Notes: generated by a model from the letters alone, not told the origin. DNA of 64,000 nucleotides from Planctomycetota bacterium (GCA_029260735.1 JAJDCR010000119.1:22454-86453); one strand, 5' to 3'; shown: positions 15,861-25,439, counted from the first letter of the stretch. Made by a program: numbers and translations.

Positions 15861-17926
15861 CTCTTTTCCTTTGCTGTCTCTTTTTTTTCTTTTAGTTCTG
15901 CTTGGAGAGAAGGAGAAAGGCCCTGGATTCCCTTACGTGTTTTTGCTTGGAGCACTTGTTCAAGAGTTAAACCTTCCACATTATAAAAGTTGACTTGGTT
16001 TAAATTTGTATTTTGAAAAGTCGTCTTACTCAATATCGCTCCACTGAGATTAGCCCCCGAAAGGTTGGCTCCATTTAAGTTAGCTCCTGTTAGGTTAGCT
16101 CCACTTAAATTGGCCTCTCTCAAATCGGCTCCGCTCAAGTCGGCAAAAAAGAACTTAGCTTCTTTTAGATTACTTTCTCGAAGATTACTTTCTCGTAAAT
16201 TGGTACTCCAAAAATACCCCTTGCTAATATTGGCTTTTCGGAGATTAGCATAGTGAAGGTTAGCAAAATTTAAACAGGATTCGCTTAAATCTGTTTTGAA
16301 TAAATTTGCCTCTCTTAGAGTGGCCCCACTGAGATCGTTCTGATGCAAGTTGGCCTCCGAAAAATTCGCTCCATCTAGCTTGGCCAAACTCAGGTTGCTC
16401 CCTTGTAATTGGGCGAAACTAAGATCCACTTCCCACATATCCGCTTCTTGAAGATCAGCTCCTCTTAAGTCCGCTCTACTTAGTTTGGCTTCAGCCAAGT
16501 CTGTCCGGCTGAGTTTGGCTCCCCTAAGATTAGTTCCCGATAGATCCACTTCTTTTAAGTGAATTCCGCGTAAGATCCCCGATTGAAGTTGAGTGGTATA
16601 AAAGAGCTTGGCTCCTTGCCAGAAAATTATACTGGAAAAGAACAAAATAAAAAAGCAGACCACTTGAAAGATAAAGGTGTTTGTTTTCGCCTTTAATTCA
16701 AAATCACTCAAGGTGACTACTTGGGTTTGAGCTAAGTGCTCTTCTGGTTTTTTGGAAACGATATGCTTGGCTACATGTTGACTTAAAATATGAATGACCG
16801 ATTCCTTCTGATAGTAGGAGGAATGAACCATTTCTTTTCCTACAAAACTTCCTGCAATCGTGGAGAAAGCTTTTGTAATGTCAAACTTACCGGCATTTTC
16901 TCGGATGGGACCAATGATTTTTTTGATGTTTTCATTGGCCCAAGCAATCAACTCAGCGTCTATATCGGGAGGAATCTGAACAAATTCTCCCTCTCCTCGG
17001 TAGGGCCAATCTACTTTATCTAACTGAAACCCTAATATATCAGTTCCTTGCACTCCCTTTTTTATTTTGTTCCAGGTAAATTCATCGACAAAAAAAGCGA
17101 TCATATTATAAACAAAAATAATCGGAGTCCATAGTATACGGGGTAGAAGGCTCTTGTGTTTGTTAACCCAGCGAGGAATCATTTGTCCGGAAGGGTTTAA
17201 GTTACTTCTGAGACCATTGATCGCTTCGTCATGCAAAGAATAGAGATTGAGCCAACAGTGGCTATACTGGCTCGCGGCTTCTTTGCTCCGTTTTCGTTCG
17301 TGCTGCAATAAAAACATCGTTCGTGAGGTGATAACCACGAGAAAACCAGTGTATAAGGCTATTGAACCTAAGGCGAAGCAATGTAGTAACATCACTACTG
17401 AGGCAGTTTTATCGACTTGTTCCCATCCTAGTTTAATACCAGGAAGGAATAACCATAAATAGTTTTGGATAACATAGATGAGAGCTGAGAGAGATATAAT
17501 AAAAGGAAGAATCAGCCAGAGATCAAAGCGCTTTGCTCGGTGCTGAAAAAAAGGAGTTCCTGCAGTAGACCAACTTTTAAGGTGCCGTAGTTCCTTTTCT
17601 TCTTTGATTGCTTGCAAAAAAGCATGCCAAATAACACCTCCTCCGTGGCTATGAGAGATAAGATGATAGGGCTGTTTTTTTTGCTCCAAGTTTTTCCAAA
17701 GATGATCAAAAAGATCTTTTCCTGCTTGGCGTCGTTCTTGTTCGCTATTTTTTCCCGACCAATGAAAAATTTCTCCTTTTTCATGGCACCTTGCTTGGGG
17801 AGAAAGGTCTTTATTCACCACTTGGCAAAAATGGCTTCCTATTTGCCACCAAACTTCTCCCTCATCTTCTGCTCGGGCCGCTCCTGTACCATGAATGAGG
17901 AGGACAATATCTTGTTCTTCTGCCAT
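15857..17926 (-). CDS. Alpha/beta-hydrolase-like domain, three TM helices, pentapeptide-repeat domain
   Basis: 689 residues. The N-terminal part reads LLIHGTG (oxyanion HG motif) and has a nucleophile elbow ISHSHGGG near residue 93, as in lipases, although with S where the first Gly usually stands. Hydrophobic segments follow (LWLILPFIISLSALIYVI, VVMLLHCFALGSIALYTGFLVVI, FIFQVVCFFILFFSSIIFW). The last 230 residues are pentapeptide repeats of the form A(D/N)LXX (for example LRGADLQEADMWEVDLS, LSGANLTGANLNGANLS), predicted to form a right-handed quadrilateral helix. A membrane-bound lipase or esterase with a cytoplasmic scaffold is a fair guess. Third gene of the operon, 10 nt after the TAXI gene stop and overlapping the xanthine dehydrogenase start by 4 nt. 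Confidence 0.75.
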   Translation of the reverse strand: MAEEQDIVLLIHGTGAARAEDEGEVWWQIGSHFCQVVNKDLSPQARCHEKGEIFHWSGKNSEQERRQAGKDLFDHLWKNLEQKKQPYHLISHSHGGGVIWHAFLQAIKEEKELRHLKSWSTAGTPFFQHRAKRFDLWLILPFIISLSALIYVIQNYLWLFLPGIKLGWEQVDKTASVVMLLHCFALGSIALYTGFLVVITSRTMFLLQHERKRSKEAASQYSHCWLNLYSLHDEAINGLRSNLNPSGQMIPRWVNKHKSLLPRILWTPIIFVYNMIAFFVDEFTWNKIKKGVQGTDILGFQLDKVDWPYRGEGEFVQIPPDIDAELIAWANENIKKIIGPIRENAGKFDITKAFSTIAGSFVGKEMVHSSYYQKESVIHILSQHVAKHIVSKKPEEHLAQTQVVTLSDFELKAKTNTFIFQVVCFFILFFSSIIFWQGAKLFYTTQLQSGILRGIHLKEVDLSGTNLRGAKLSRTDLAEAKLSRADLRGADLQEADMWEVDLSFAQLQGSNLSLAKLDGANFSEANLHQNDLSGATLREANLFKTDLSESCLNFANLHYANLRKANISKGYFWSTNLRESNLRESNLKEAKFFFADLSGADLREANLSGANLTGANLNGANLSGANLSGAILSKTTFQNTNLNQVNFYNVEGLTLEQVLQAKTRKGIQGLSPSLQAELKEKKETAKEKR

Positions 17927-17936
17927 AAGTGCGTCC

Positions 17937-19103
17937 TTATTCTTTTTCTTCCAAAAATTTCTTTACTCCAGGATGATAGTGATTGTAGTGATGAGTAAAG
18001 CTTTTTTTTAAGTTGTCCAAGTCCACTAAACCATTTTTCTGAGAGAGGTTACGAAGAAGTTCTATGATAGTATTACGATCCAATCTTCGGCGAGCAACTA
18101 ATAAACAATCGGTTCCTACTGTTCGGATACTTTCTTTTTGCCAAGGGTAGGTTCCTTCTGGAATTTGACAAACTTGGTAGCCCAAAGTTTTATTTTTTTC
18201 AATGCGCTTTAATAAGCGAGGAGAGAAAGAACAAAGTTTAATTTCAGACATTTTTCCAGGAGAAAGATCGCGAAAAAGAGGCCCTGGAGTTGCAATAATA
18301 CAAAACATAGCATCGATTTTCCCTTTTTGTAACCTCTCAAAGGCATTGCCCAAAAAAGCTCCATCCACTTTTAATGAACCGACTGGAACACCAGCAATTT
18401 CTAACAGTCGAGTGGAGGATACTCTCGTTCCTGAACCGACAGGACCTAAATGAACTCTCTTTCCTCGTAAATTCTTTAAATCAACTTCATTGTTGGGAGT
18501 CGGAATTTGAGAATCCTCACGCACGAGAAGATGAATCTTTTCTTCGACGATGGGGGCAACAAAAGCAATCTCACGGATTAGATTTTTTGTTGCAGGAGAC
18601 TCTCGAAAAGAAAGAACGCTATCGAGTTGGGTGAAGGCAAAATCAGCTTTTTGAATGTTCAGAAAAATAATGTTTTGAGTAGCTCCGGGAGATTCTAGAA
18701 GCTTAAAGTAAAGTAAAGAGTCTTCGTTTTGTTTTTGAAGATGCTTTCCTAGTTGATAATAATATCCCTGGGGAGCTCCCGTTGCCACTCGAAAAACAGT
18801 ATGAGAAGGAGAAAGACTAATCTCCACATTAGAACTGTCTTGGCGTAAAGAACGGATTTCTTTTTTGAGAGCCTTATTTTCCTCTAAAACTTGGGAAAAA
18901 ATTTCCATAGAAGGAGCGGGGGGAAGAGTTTCTTTCGAAGAGAAAGATTTCTTTCGAAGAGTGATTATTTCTTGATGTAACTTTTGATTTTCTTGCTCTA
19001 AAACCTGAAGCTCTGCCGGATTTTTTGGATAAAAAGAGGAAGAAAAAAACATCCCTAAAACAGCTAAAGCAAAAAAGATGTAGGGCCACGGAGAGCGGAT
19101 CAT
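17937..19103 (-). CDS. Membrane-anchored TAXI-family solute-binding protein
   Basis: 388 residues from ATG 19103, which overlaps the upstream stop as ATGA and has a perfect AGGAGG 7 nt upstream (19111-19116); this beats an ATG 13 codons earlier. It has one N-terminal membrane helix (WPYIFFALAVLGMFFSSSF), a Leu/Glu-rich coiled coil (about 25-85) and then the TAXI domain (VATGAPQGYYYQLG, DFAFTQLDSV, VHLGPVGSGTRVSSTRLLE, GKIDAMFCIIATPG). TAXI proteins normally deliver substrates to TRAP transporters, but no TRAP permease is nearby. It may act as a sensor or as an orphan binding protein. Second gene of the operon. Confidence 0.8.
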   Translation of the reverse strand: MIRSPWPYIFFALAVLGMFFSSSFYPKNPAELQVLEQENQKLHQEIITLRKKSFSSKETLPPAPSMEIFSQVLEENKALKKEIRSLRQDSSNVEISLSPSHTVFRVATGAPQGYYYQLGKHLQKQNEDSLLYFKLLESPGATQNIIFLNIQKADFAFTQLDSVLSFRESPATKNLIREIAFVAPIVEEKIHLLVREDSQIPTPNNEVDLKNLRGKRVHLGPVGSGTRVSSTRLLEIAGVPVGSLKVDGAFLGNAFERLQKGKIDAMFCIIATPGPLFRDLSPGKMSEIKLCSFSPRLLKRIEKNKTLGYQVCQIPEGTYPWQKESIRTVGTDCLLVARRRLDRNTIIELLRNLSQKNGLVDLDNLKKSFTHHYNHYHPGVKKFLEEKE

Positions 19104-21772
19104 ATTTTTTCCTCCTGAGACTTTGTCACTGCTTGGTACCACCTGTCGACAATAGATTGGTAGTCTTCCTCCGAAAAATTTTCCTTTTGAGGAGGAATAA
19201 TGGGATCTAGAACAGTGAATTTCGTCTTACAAAAATGGAAGCCTGGGTTAGGACGAGAAAAAGCTTTGATCGCTCCGTCAATTCGCACAGGATAAACAGG
19301 AGCTTGGCACTCACAGGCCAAGACTCCCATCCCAATTAATGGCTTACGAACACTTCCATCGGAAGAACGCAATCCTTCAGGAAAAATACAAACGGCATGT
19401 TTTTTTTCCAAAGCTTGGCCAATGTACTGCATAGAACTTAAGGAAGTTTCCGCACTAGCTGTTTTAATAATTCGTAAAATGCGGACAAAGCGAGAAAAAG
19501 GCCATTTGCTAAAGATCGTATCCATCGCAGTAAAAATAGTGTTGTCGAGCAAACGCCCCGGAAGAAAGCTATAGAGCATAATTGGGTCAAGGTAACTTTG
19601 ATGAGTTGGAGCGAGAATAATCGGCCCAGATTGTTTTGAAAGATTAGAAAACCCTCGATTTTTGCCCCCAAAGAAAGGTTTTAGAAAAAGGCGAGAACTT
19701 ACGCGCAAAACGTTCACCGCCCATCTTTGCCCCACATGTCGTTTCAAGTTAAACATTTCTTCCAAAGAGGGAGAGCATTTTTCTTGGAGGAGTGCTTTCC
19801 AAGAAAAACTAGGCCCAGAAGTTTTTATCTCGGTTTTCTCTTGGTCTCTAGGCAAAATGGCTAAGATATCTCGAACATGGGTAAAAACAGGGGTGGCCGT
19901 GGCCGGAAAATCGCAAGCAAAGTCTTGTCGGAGAATAGTCAAGAGTTCCATGTATTGAATCGACTCCAGCCCTAAGTCTAGCTCAATGCTGTCGCTGGGG
20001 AAAATTTCCGCTTCGTAGCCTGTCAGGTTCTCCAAACGCTGAAAGAGAAGATCAACCTTGGGCTTTTCTAAAAGTTGACTGTCTTCTGGCGAAAGAGGAG
20101 GAGGAGTATTATCTTCTTCAAGTTCAACCACTTTTTCCTTGGCAATGATCGTTCGCCTTAATTTGCCTAAACTCGTCCGAGGAAAAGGTTCGCTCACTAC
20201 CCGAAAGGAATTGAGCCGCATATAGCTCGGCAAACGTAAACTGACTTGCTCCACTTGGAATTTGATCTCTCCTTTGATACTAGGTACTTTGCGCCTTTTA
20301 ATCTCTTCAAAGTCAGGTACAAGGAGAGCACTCAAACGGTCGCTCTGTGATTCCCCAAAGACACAAACTTCGCCAATCGTCGGAGCCAATTCATACTCTC
20401 GCTCGACATCCTCCGGGTAGATATTTTTTCCCGAGGCCAAAACAATAACTTCTTTAGCCCTTCCCGTTACATAAAGCTGGCCTTGTTTATCGATATAGCC
20501 TAAATCCCCTGTGTAGAACCACCCTTCTCGGACAACTTCTTTTGTTGCCTTTTCATTTTGGTAGTAGCCTTTCATTAAAGTGGGCCCGCGCATAATAATT
20601 TCTCCGACCCCCTCTTCACTAGGCTTATCAATCTTCACCTCCACTCCAGAAATCGGCTTTCCCACGGAAGCAGGAGAAAATCTATGCGGCGAGGTTAAAG
20701 TAATAACGGGAGCTGTCTCTGTTAGTCCATAGCCTTCGACCATGGGAATTCCTAAATCCCAAAAACGCTCCGCTATTTTAGGATCAAGACGAGCTCCTCC
20801 GCTCATGAAAAAACGAAAATCAGGGCCAAATCGCTCGTGGATTTGGCCAAAGAAAACCTTTCCCAGATTCAGCTCCAAAGATTTCCGAGCGATACGAGAA
20901 ATAGAAAAAAGAAAGCGAAAAACCATTCTTTTTGGCCAAGGCTGCGAGCTAATTTTGCGCCAAATACCTTGGTCAAAAAGAGCAAAAAGCTGAGGAACTC
21001 CTTGCATAAAAGTAACTCTAGTTTCTTGCAAAGACTCCATTATGGCAGGCCCCTGGAGAACCGTTTGGTAGGTAACCGTCGCTCCCAAAATCATCGCCCC
21101 GACAACATGAGAGGTGAAAGCATAGCAATGGTGCAAAGGCAAAATGCACAAAAAAACGTCCTTTTCCGTTCCCTCGCAAACCTCCACTGCTCCCCGAGCG
21201 TTCATCAAGAAATTCTTCCCCGTTAAAACCACCCCTTTCGGATCTCCTGTTGTCCCCGAAGTAAAAATCAAGGACATCGCATCGTCTTCTTCGACATCAG
21301 GCGGAGAAAACTCTATTTTTTCCCCTGGCCAAGAAAAAATAGAAGGCTCTTGTCCCCAAGACAAAACGTTCAAATCCTCTTTCCAAGCGACCGCTTGTTC
21401 CCATAGATCAGGAGAGCAAATCAAAATCTTCGCTTGGCTAAATCCCAACAAGTTCTCGACCGAAGAAGCGGGCAATTGAGGGTCCAAAGGAACCACCACT
21501 GCCCCACTAAAATGAATCCCCCAATAAGCGATTGTCCACTCTGGACGGCTCTCTCCCCAAAGACCAACATGAGATCCCTTTTCTACGCCCATTTCTCGCA
21601 GACGCATAGCCAAAGCCCGAGATTGATCCATAAAACTAGCGTAGCTATATTCCTGGTAGCTATCGTTTAACTTAATTTGCATTGCCGTTTTTTCGCCATA
21701 CCGCTTTTCCGTCCGCTCGAGCAGAGAATATAAACTCCCCTCCGTCGGAAACCCCTCTTCTACATCACTCAT
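19100..21772 (-). CDS. Trifunctional acyl-activating enzyme - acyl carrier - PlsC acyltransferase
   Basis: 890 residues. Residues 1-545 are an AMP-forming acyl ligase: FTSGTTGDPKG (170-180), EGYGLTE (346-352), YTGDLG and the final Lys in SLGKLRR. Residues about 570-640 form an acyl-carrier-like domain with the phosphopantetheine-type motif DLGLESIQ (S604). Residues 690-880 form a PlsC-type acyltransferase with HX4D (H724, D729), FPEG (797-800) and a preceding amphipathic region. The protein probably activates a fatty acid, loads it on its own carrier domain and transfers it to a lysophospholipid or glycerol phosphate, like Aas but with a different domain order. First gene of the operon. GAGGAG lies about 11 nt before the ATG. 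Confidence 0.8.
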   Translation of the reverse strand: MSDVEEGFPTEGSLYSLLERTEKRYGEKTAMQIKLNDSYQEYSYASFMDQSRALAMRLREMGVEKGSHVGLWGESRPEWTIAYWGIHFSGAVVVPLDPQLPASSVENLLGFSQAKILICSPDLWEQAVAWKEDLNVLSWGQEPSIFSWPGEKIEFSPPDVEEDDAMSLIFTSGTTGDPKGVVLTGKNFLMNARGAVEVCEGTEKDVFLCILPLHHCYAFTSHVVGAMILGATVTYQTVLQGPAIMESLQETRVTFMQGVPQLFALFDQGIWRKISSQPWPKRMVFRFLFSISRIARKSLELNLGKVFFGQIHERFGPDFRFFMSGGARLDPKIAERFWDLGIPMVEGYGLTETAPVITLTSPHRFSPASVGKPISGVEVKIDKPSEEGVGEIIMRGPTLMKGYYQNEKATKEVVREGWFYTGDLGYIDKQGQLYVTGRAKEVIVLASGKNIYPEDVEREYELAPTIGEVCVFGESQSDRLSALLVPDFEEIKRRKVPSIKGEIKFQVEQVSLRLPSYMRLNSFRVVSEPFPRTSLGKLRRTIIAKEKVVELEEDNTPPPLSPEDSQLLEKPKVDLLFQRLENLTGYEAEIFPSDSIELDLGLESIQYMELLTILRQDFACDFPATATPVFTHVRDILAILPRDQEKTEIKTSGPSFSWKALLQEKCSPSLEEMFNLKRHVGQRWAVNVLRVSSRLFLKPFFGGKNRGFSNLSKQSGPIILAPTHQSYLDPIMLYSFLPGRLLDNTIFTAMDTIFSKWPFSRFVRILRIIKTASAETSLSSMQYIGQALEKKHAVCIFPEGLRSSDGSVRKPLIGMGVLACECQAPVYPVRIDGAIKAFSRPNPGFHFCKTKFTVLDPIIPPQKENFSEEDYQSIVDRWYQAVTKSQEEKI

Positions 21773-22083
21773 AAAACCCAGCTCCTCACCCGCGATTTTT
21801 TGACCCCACGCTTATGAAATTGTTCTCTTTCAGCACAATAAAAATAGCATCTGAACGCTATTATTGATAAATTAAAGAAAGAAATCAACTAAGTAACGAA
21901 AAATATTCGTTTTCTTAACACGAAGGAAGTTTTTACGTTTTATCTAGTATTTTTTTTGTAGAGCAAACAACACAAGATATTCTGAATGAATCAGATTCGC
22001 AATAGTATGAAGATTCGGCGATGTAGAAATAAAGAGGTGAGAATCAAAGTTTTATTGTGGCAGGAATACCAAGGGGTTGAGGA
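21773..22083. other. AT-rich intergenic region
   Basis: No gene seen. It should hold the promoter of the leftward acyl-activating operon. A short inverted repeat AATAGC..GCTATT lies at 21843-21862. No convincing riboswitch or repeat family member was found. Confidence 0.4.
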
Positions 22084-22123
22084 AAAATTTGCCCCTAAGA
22101 GACTTTTGACTAGCCGCTTAGGG
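22084..22123 (-). terminator. Putative intrinsic terminator of PEP-CTERM gene
   Basis: CCCTAAG (22093-22099) pairs with CTTAGGG (22117-22123). On the minus strand the hairpin is followed by a T-containing stretch (gcaaatttttcc). It sits 12 bp past the stop of the PEP-CTERM gene. The stem is short, so confidence is modest. Confidence 0.45.
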
Positions 22124-22134
22124 ACAATCTATAG

Positions 22135-22836
22135 CTATTTTCGTTTATAAAAAATCAATCCGAAAGCGCCAATTACTAGCATTGCCAAGGAAGAAGGCTC
22201 TGGCACTGCACTTGTGTCTAAAGTTACATTGGAATATATAGTAACTTGACTATCGTTCCATAGCCCAACTTTACCATTTAGAAAGGTCGTATCGGTAACA
22301 GTAACATCTTGAATTACATTACTATTATTTACCTGAACCACTTGCATGGAAATTTGACTTCCTGTTCTGGAAACAGTCAAGTCGTACTCTAATCCATTGG
22401 CCCATAAAACATTCAAAGTGTCCAGACTAACGGAAGTTCCGCCTACTTCACGAATCAGCTGTAAGCCGATATCATTGTTGATTTCTCTAAAGCCACCACC
22501 TTCCCAAGAAAGCCGATAGTGATTAGCTGAGTCGGTGAATCCAAAAACAAGTCCATAGCGATCATTATCGCCACTATTCACTATTCTCGTAGAAAAAGAA
22601 AAATCACCATTTACCGAAAAATCACTAACCAAAGCTTGTCCTACATTGGAATTGTAAACTAGATTCGAACCGCTTACTACCCAATCATCTTGATTTGTTC
22701 CCGGACTCCGAGGAGATTCAAAACGTTCCCAATCAGCAATCATTTCTGTATTAGAAAAAGTTGTCGGAATAGCGTTTATCCAAGAAACCGCTAGCATAGT
22801 GAGAAATAAGCCAAAGCTTAATGTTCTTTTTTTCAA
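22135..22836 (-). CDS. PEP-CTERM-anchored secreted protein with jelly-roll-like domain
   Basis: 233 residues, starting at TTG 22836 with a strong AAGGAG 8 nt upstream. It has an N-terminal signal peptide (LSFGLFLTMLAVSWINA) and a beta-rich middle resembling concanavalin-like/3-keto-disaccharide-hydrolase folds (WVVSGSNLVYNSNVGQALVSDF, GDFSFSTRIVNSGDNDRYGLVFGF). The C-terminal PEP-CTERM signal is VPEPSSLAMLVIGAFGLIFY plus KRK. PEP-CTERM proteins are cut and exported or anchored by an exosortase and usually appear with exopolysaccharide. No exosortase is in the window. The ligand or substrate is unknown. Confidence 0.85.
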   Translation of the reverse strand: MKKRTLSFGLFLTMLAVSWINAIPTTFSNTEMIADWERFESPRSPGTNQDDWVVSGSNLVYNSNVGQALVSDFSVNGDFSFSTRIVNSGDNDRYGLVFGFTDSANHYRLSWEGGGFREINNDIGLQLIREVGGTSVSLDTLNVLWANGLEYDLTVSRTGSQISMQVVQVNNSNVIQDVTVTDTTFLNGKVGLWNDSQVTIYSNVTLDTSAVPEPSSLAMLVIGAFGLIFYKRK

Positions 22837-23194
22837 AATAATACTCCTTAAAAAAGTTCCATAACTGCCTTATATTATACTACAAAAAAAGAAATCTAGC
22901 AATAAGTTTTGTTTTGAATTTTTTTAAAAAGTATTATTATTTAACTCTTACTTAATGTCATTGGTCTTATTGATAGGTCTTATTGAATATAGAACAGCGT
23001 AGCAAGTGATCCTTGCCATGGAAATCTTTTTCTGTAATTGAGGATCAATCTCCCTGTATTTTACAAAGGCTAGAGGGTGAGTGAAATTTAAATGGTGACA
23101 GTCCCAGTTAAAGTCTATAGGAAGCAATTAAAAATTTGCTATATTAAAAGTATATGTTATTTCGATAGGGAAAAGCTATGAAAGGAAAATAGGT
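22837..23194. other. AT-rich gap with diverged 50-bp repeat copy
   Basis: No gene seen. A TATAAT-like element (tagtataat on the minus strand, near 22876-22884) could serve the PEP-CTERM gene. Positions about 23001-23049 (agcaagtgatccttgcc.., tctttttctgtaattgagga) resemble 23946-23991 downstream, so the two are diverged copies of one intergenic repeat. Confidence 0.4.
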
Positions 23195-23827
23195 ATGAGC
23201 GTTGAAGTAGTGAAAAAAGTGATGCTATGGATAATGATGGCCGATGAGGTCATGGATAATGAGGAAGTAAAACGCATTTCTTACGTGTACGAAAAAATGA
23301 CTAAGCAACCGATTAGTGTTTCGGAAATAGAAAAAGAATCCAAAAATATTAAGTACAAAGATCTCGAAAAAGATTTAGATAATAGTCTTGGTCAACTTGA
23401 CCTCGAAGGTCGCTACTTAGTTCTCAAAGTCGCCGTCGCAATCGCCGCTGCCGACGGTAAATTCCAGCCTGAAGAACAGCTACTCATTGCAAACTTAGTC
23501 AAAAAATTTAAGCTGAAGGAATTTGAAACCCATCAAATAATAGCAGAGTATTTTGACCCAAGTCTCGTCCCTGAAAGCATCGATTTTCAATGCCCTCACT
23601 GTGGTCAACAAGCTTGCATAAGAAAAAGCGTAGAAACTCTAGGGAAAAAGAGAAAATGCCGGAATTGTCAAAATATTTATGAACTCTCTACCAACACCCT
23701 CGCCAGTAAAGATCAAACTCCCCCCCACAAGCCAGAAAGCTCATCAACTCCCCTTTGGCAAGATAAAAGGGTGTTAGTAGTAGTGGCGATTGTTTTGTTA
23801 TTTCTTGTATGGAAAAATTTTATGTAA
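23195..23827 (+). CDS. TerB-like protein with zinc ribbon and C-terminal TM helix
   Basis: 210 residues. The first 125 residues form an all-helical domain with the TerB signature: two Asp-rich helix starts, MMADEVMDNEEVKRI and AIAAADGKFQPEEQLLI, like the metal-binding repeats of tellurite-resistance TerB. A zinc ribbon follows, CPHCGQQ...CRNCQNIYEL (two CxxC pairs, about 129-165). One membrane helix closes the protein (VLVVVAIVLLFLVWKNF). It is probably a tail-anchored stress or signalling protein facing the cytoplasm. No ter operon partners are adjacent. The ATG was chosen by the AGG-rich leader. Confidence 0.75.
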   Translation: MSVEVVKKVMLWIMMADEVMDNEEVKRISYVYEKMTKQPISVSEIEKESKNIKYKDLEKDLDNSLGQLDLEGRYLVLKVAVAIAAADGKFQPEEQLLIANLVKKFKLKEFETHQIIAEYFDPSLVPESIDFQCPHCGQQACIRKSVETLGKKRKCRNCQNIYELSTNTLASKDQTPPHKPESSSTPLWQDKRVLVVVAIVLLFLVWKNFM

Positions 23828-23879
23828 ACTATCGTAGTTGAGTGGTTACGAGGGAATTTTGCAATAGCATTCCAATTCT

Positions 23880-24050
23880 TAAGTGGGGATCAAAAGTTTT
23901 TGGACTTTTTTAGTTTAGAAATTTTGATTTTTGACAAGAAGCGACGAAGCGCCTCTTGTTATTGAAGTCTTTTTCTGTAATGGAGGAGCAACAAACTCAG
24001 AGATTAAAAGAGCAAGCTAAAATGTCCAAAACCTTTTGATTCTCCACTTA
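23880..24050. repeat. Long inverted repeat in 640-bp gene-free region
   Basis: 23880-23912 (taagtggggatcaaaagttt..) is the imperfect reverse complement of 24017-24050 (..ccttttgattctccactta), with arms of about 33 bp around a 104-bp core that contains a smaller palindrome (acaagaagcg..cctcttgt). The element resembles a small non-autonomous insertion. The rest of 23828-24467 is AT-rich with no coding potential seen. Confidence 0.6.
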
Positions 24051-24467
24051 AGACAAACGGCAAGGAAAAATTGCTAAACCTCGGTTGGGAATTTTAAAAC
24101 TTACATCGTGTAAGTTTTTGAACTCTTTTTTTGATAGGATTTTATAGCCATTCTTTATAAAATTTTATTTATGCTGAAAGCAAATTTTTGTTGAAAAAAG
24201 AGAACAGTTTTTGCTGTAATAGAAAACTTTATATTTGGAATCGATAAAGTTTTCTGTAAAGTCCTCCATTAAGAACGGACTCTTGTTTTTTGGTGCAGTT
24301 GGGGTTGCTGACAGACTTAGTTTTGATTTGGAAAGAGGTATTTGTCAGCGAAATAAATAGAGCAAGATAAAAAATAAAAGTCTGTGTTAAACAAACCTTA
24401 AGATGGCTTTTCCTCTTTTTTCAGATTAAACAGAACTATTCACCTTGGGAAATAAAAAGGTTTTTTC

Positions 24468-25439
24468 ATGCCTAAAAATTTAAAAAATTCTATGCTATTT
24501 TTGATTTTTCTTTACACTCTAGCCACTCTTCCTTATATCTTAGCTCTATTTTCTGGCGAAAAAGCTTTTTTACGCTATGTAAGAAAAGAGGGATTGAATG
24601 AGCTTATACCTGTAATTGTTGGGATTTTTAGTCTTTGGGGACTAGTAAGAGGAAGCTCGGTTGCTTTAACTTGGATGCGCATCACAAGTTTTTTTTCATT
24701 TTGGGCTACTGCTATTGTGTCTTTTGCTATTGTTTGTTTTGTTTTTTATGCGCTTGCAACAGCAGAAGAAAGGACTCTTGATTTTGGACAACTTATTTTT
24801 GCAGTTGTCATAATGTTCATTAGTCTGAAAATTTCGTGGGCATTATACAAGGTTTTTAAATCTGAAGAGGTAAAGGATTATGTAGAGGGACAAAGTCTTA
24901 CCTGTAACAGCGATCCTTCCAAAAGGTGGCTAACTTATTGGACTCCTGTTGTTCTTTTGACGTCTTTCATTCTAGGATTGGGCTATTTCCTTTTCTTTTC
25001 TCTACCTTTCTCTCCTGGTTACGATGAATTTAAATTTAAAGGGAAGAAAAAAGTAACTTCTATAAAATCAGAAAATCTCCCAAAAGCAGAAATGGAAAAC
25101 AAAGAACCCAAACTATCTCCTCTTCACCAAAAAAGAGTTCAGTATATCCTTGATCTTCTCCATAAAATGGAGAAAGTGCTTGATGGATTAATCAACCCTA
25201 TGCCTGTCGCTCCTTTAGAAGAGTTAAGAGAACAATATGATTTGTTGAAAGTAAAGATCGCTCAGGTGGAAAAACTCACCGAAAATAAGTCTATAGACGA
25301 TCTGTCAAGTCGACTCGCACAACCCTTAAATAGCAAAGAATCCGCTCAATTTTTGTTAGAAAAAGTAAAAGAAATTCAAAATTCTCTTCCTCAAAATAAC
25401 GATCACGAAAGTCTAGAAGGATTAGATTCTATCTTTTGA
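24468..25439 (+). CDS. Membrane protein of unknown function with cytoplasmic helical tail
   Basis: 323 residues. It has four or five hydrophobic helices (LFLIFLYTLATLPYILALF, LIPVIVGIFSLWGLV, FWATAIVSFAIVCFVFYAL, LIFAVVIMFISLKISWALY, WTPVVLLTSFILGLGYFLFFSL), then a Lys-rich linker and about 110 residues of charged helix (LHQKRVQYILDLLHKMEKVLDGL). No family was recognised. AAGG lies about 8 nt before the ATG. A single gene between repeat-rich gaps. Confidence 0.7.
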   Translation: MPKNLKNSMLFLIFLYTLATLPYILALFSGEKAFLRYVRKEGLNELIPVIVGIFSLWGLVRGSSVALTWMRITSFFSFWATAIVSFAIVCFVFYALATAEERTLDFGQLIFAVVIMFISLKISWALYKVFKSEEVKDYVEGQSLTCNSDPSKRWLTYWTPVVLLTSFILGLGYFLFFSLPFSPGYDEFKFKGKKKVTSIKSENLPKAEMENKEPKLSPLHQKRVQYILDLLHKMEKVLDGLINPMPVAPLEELREQYDLLKVKIAQVEKLTENKSIDDLSSRLAQPLNSKESAQFLLEKVKEIQNSLPQNNDHESLEGLDSIF

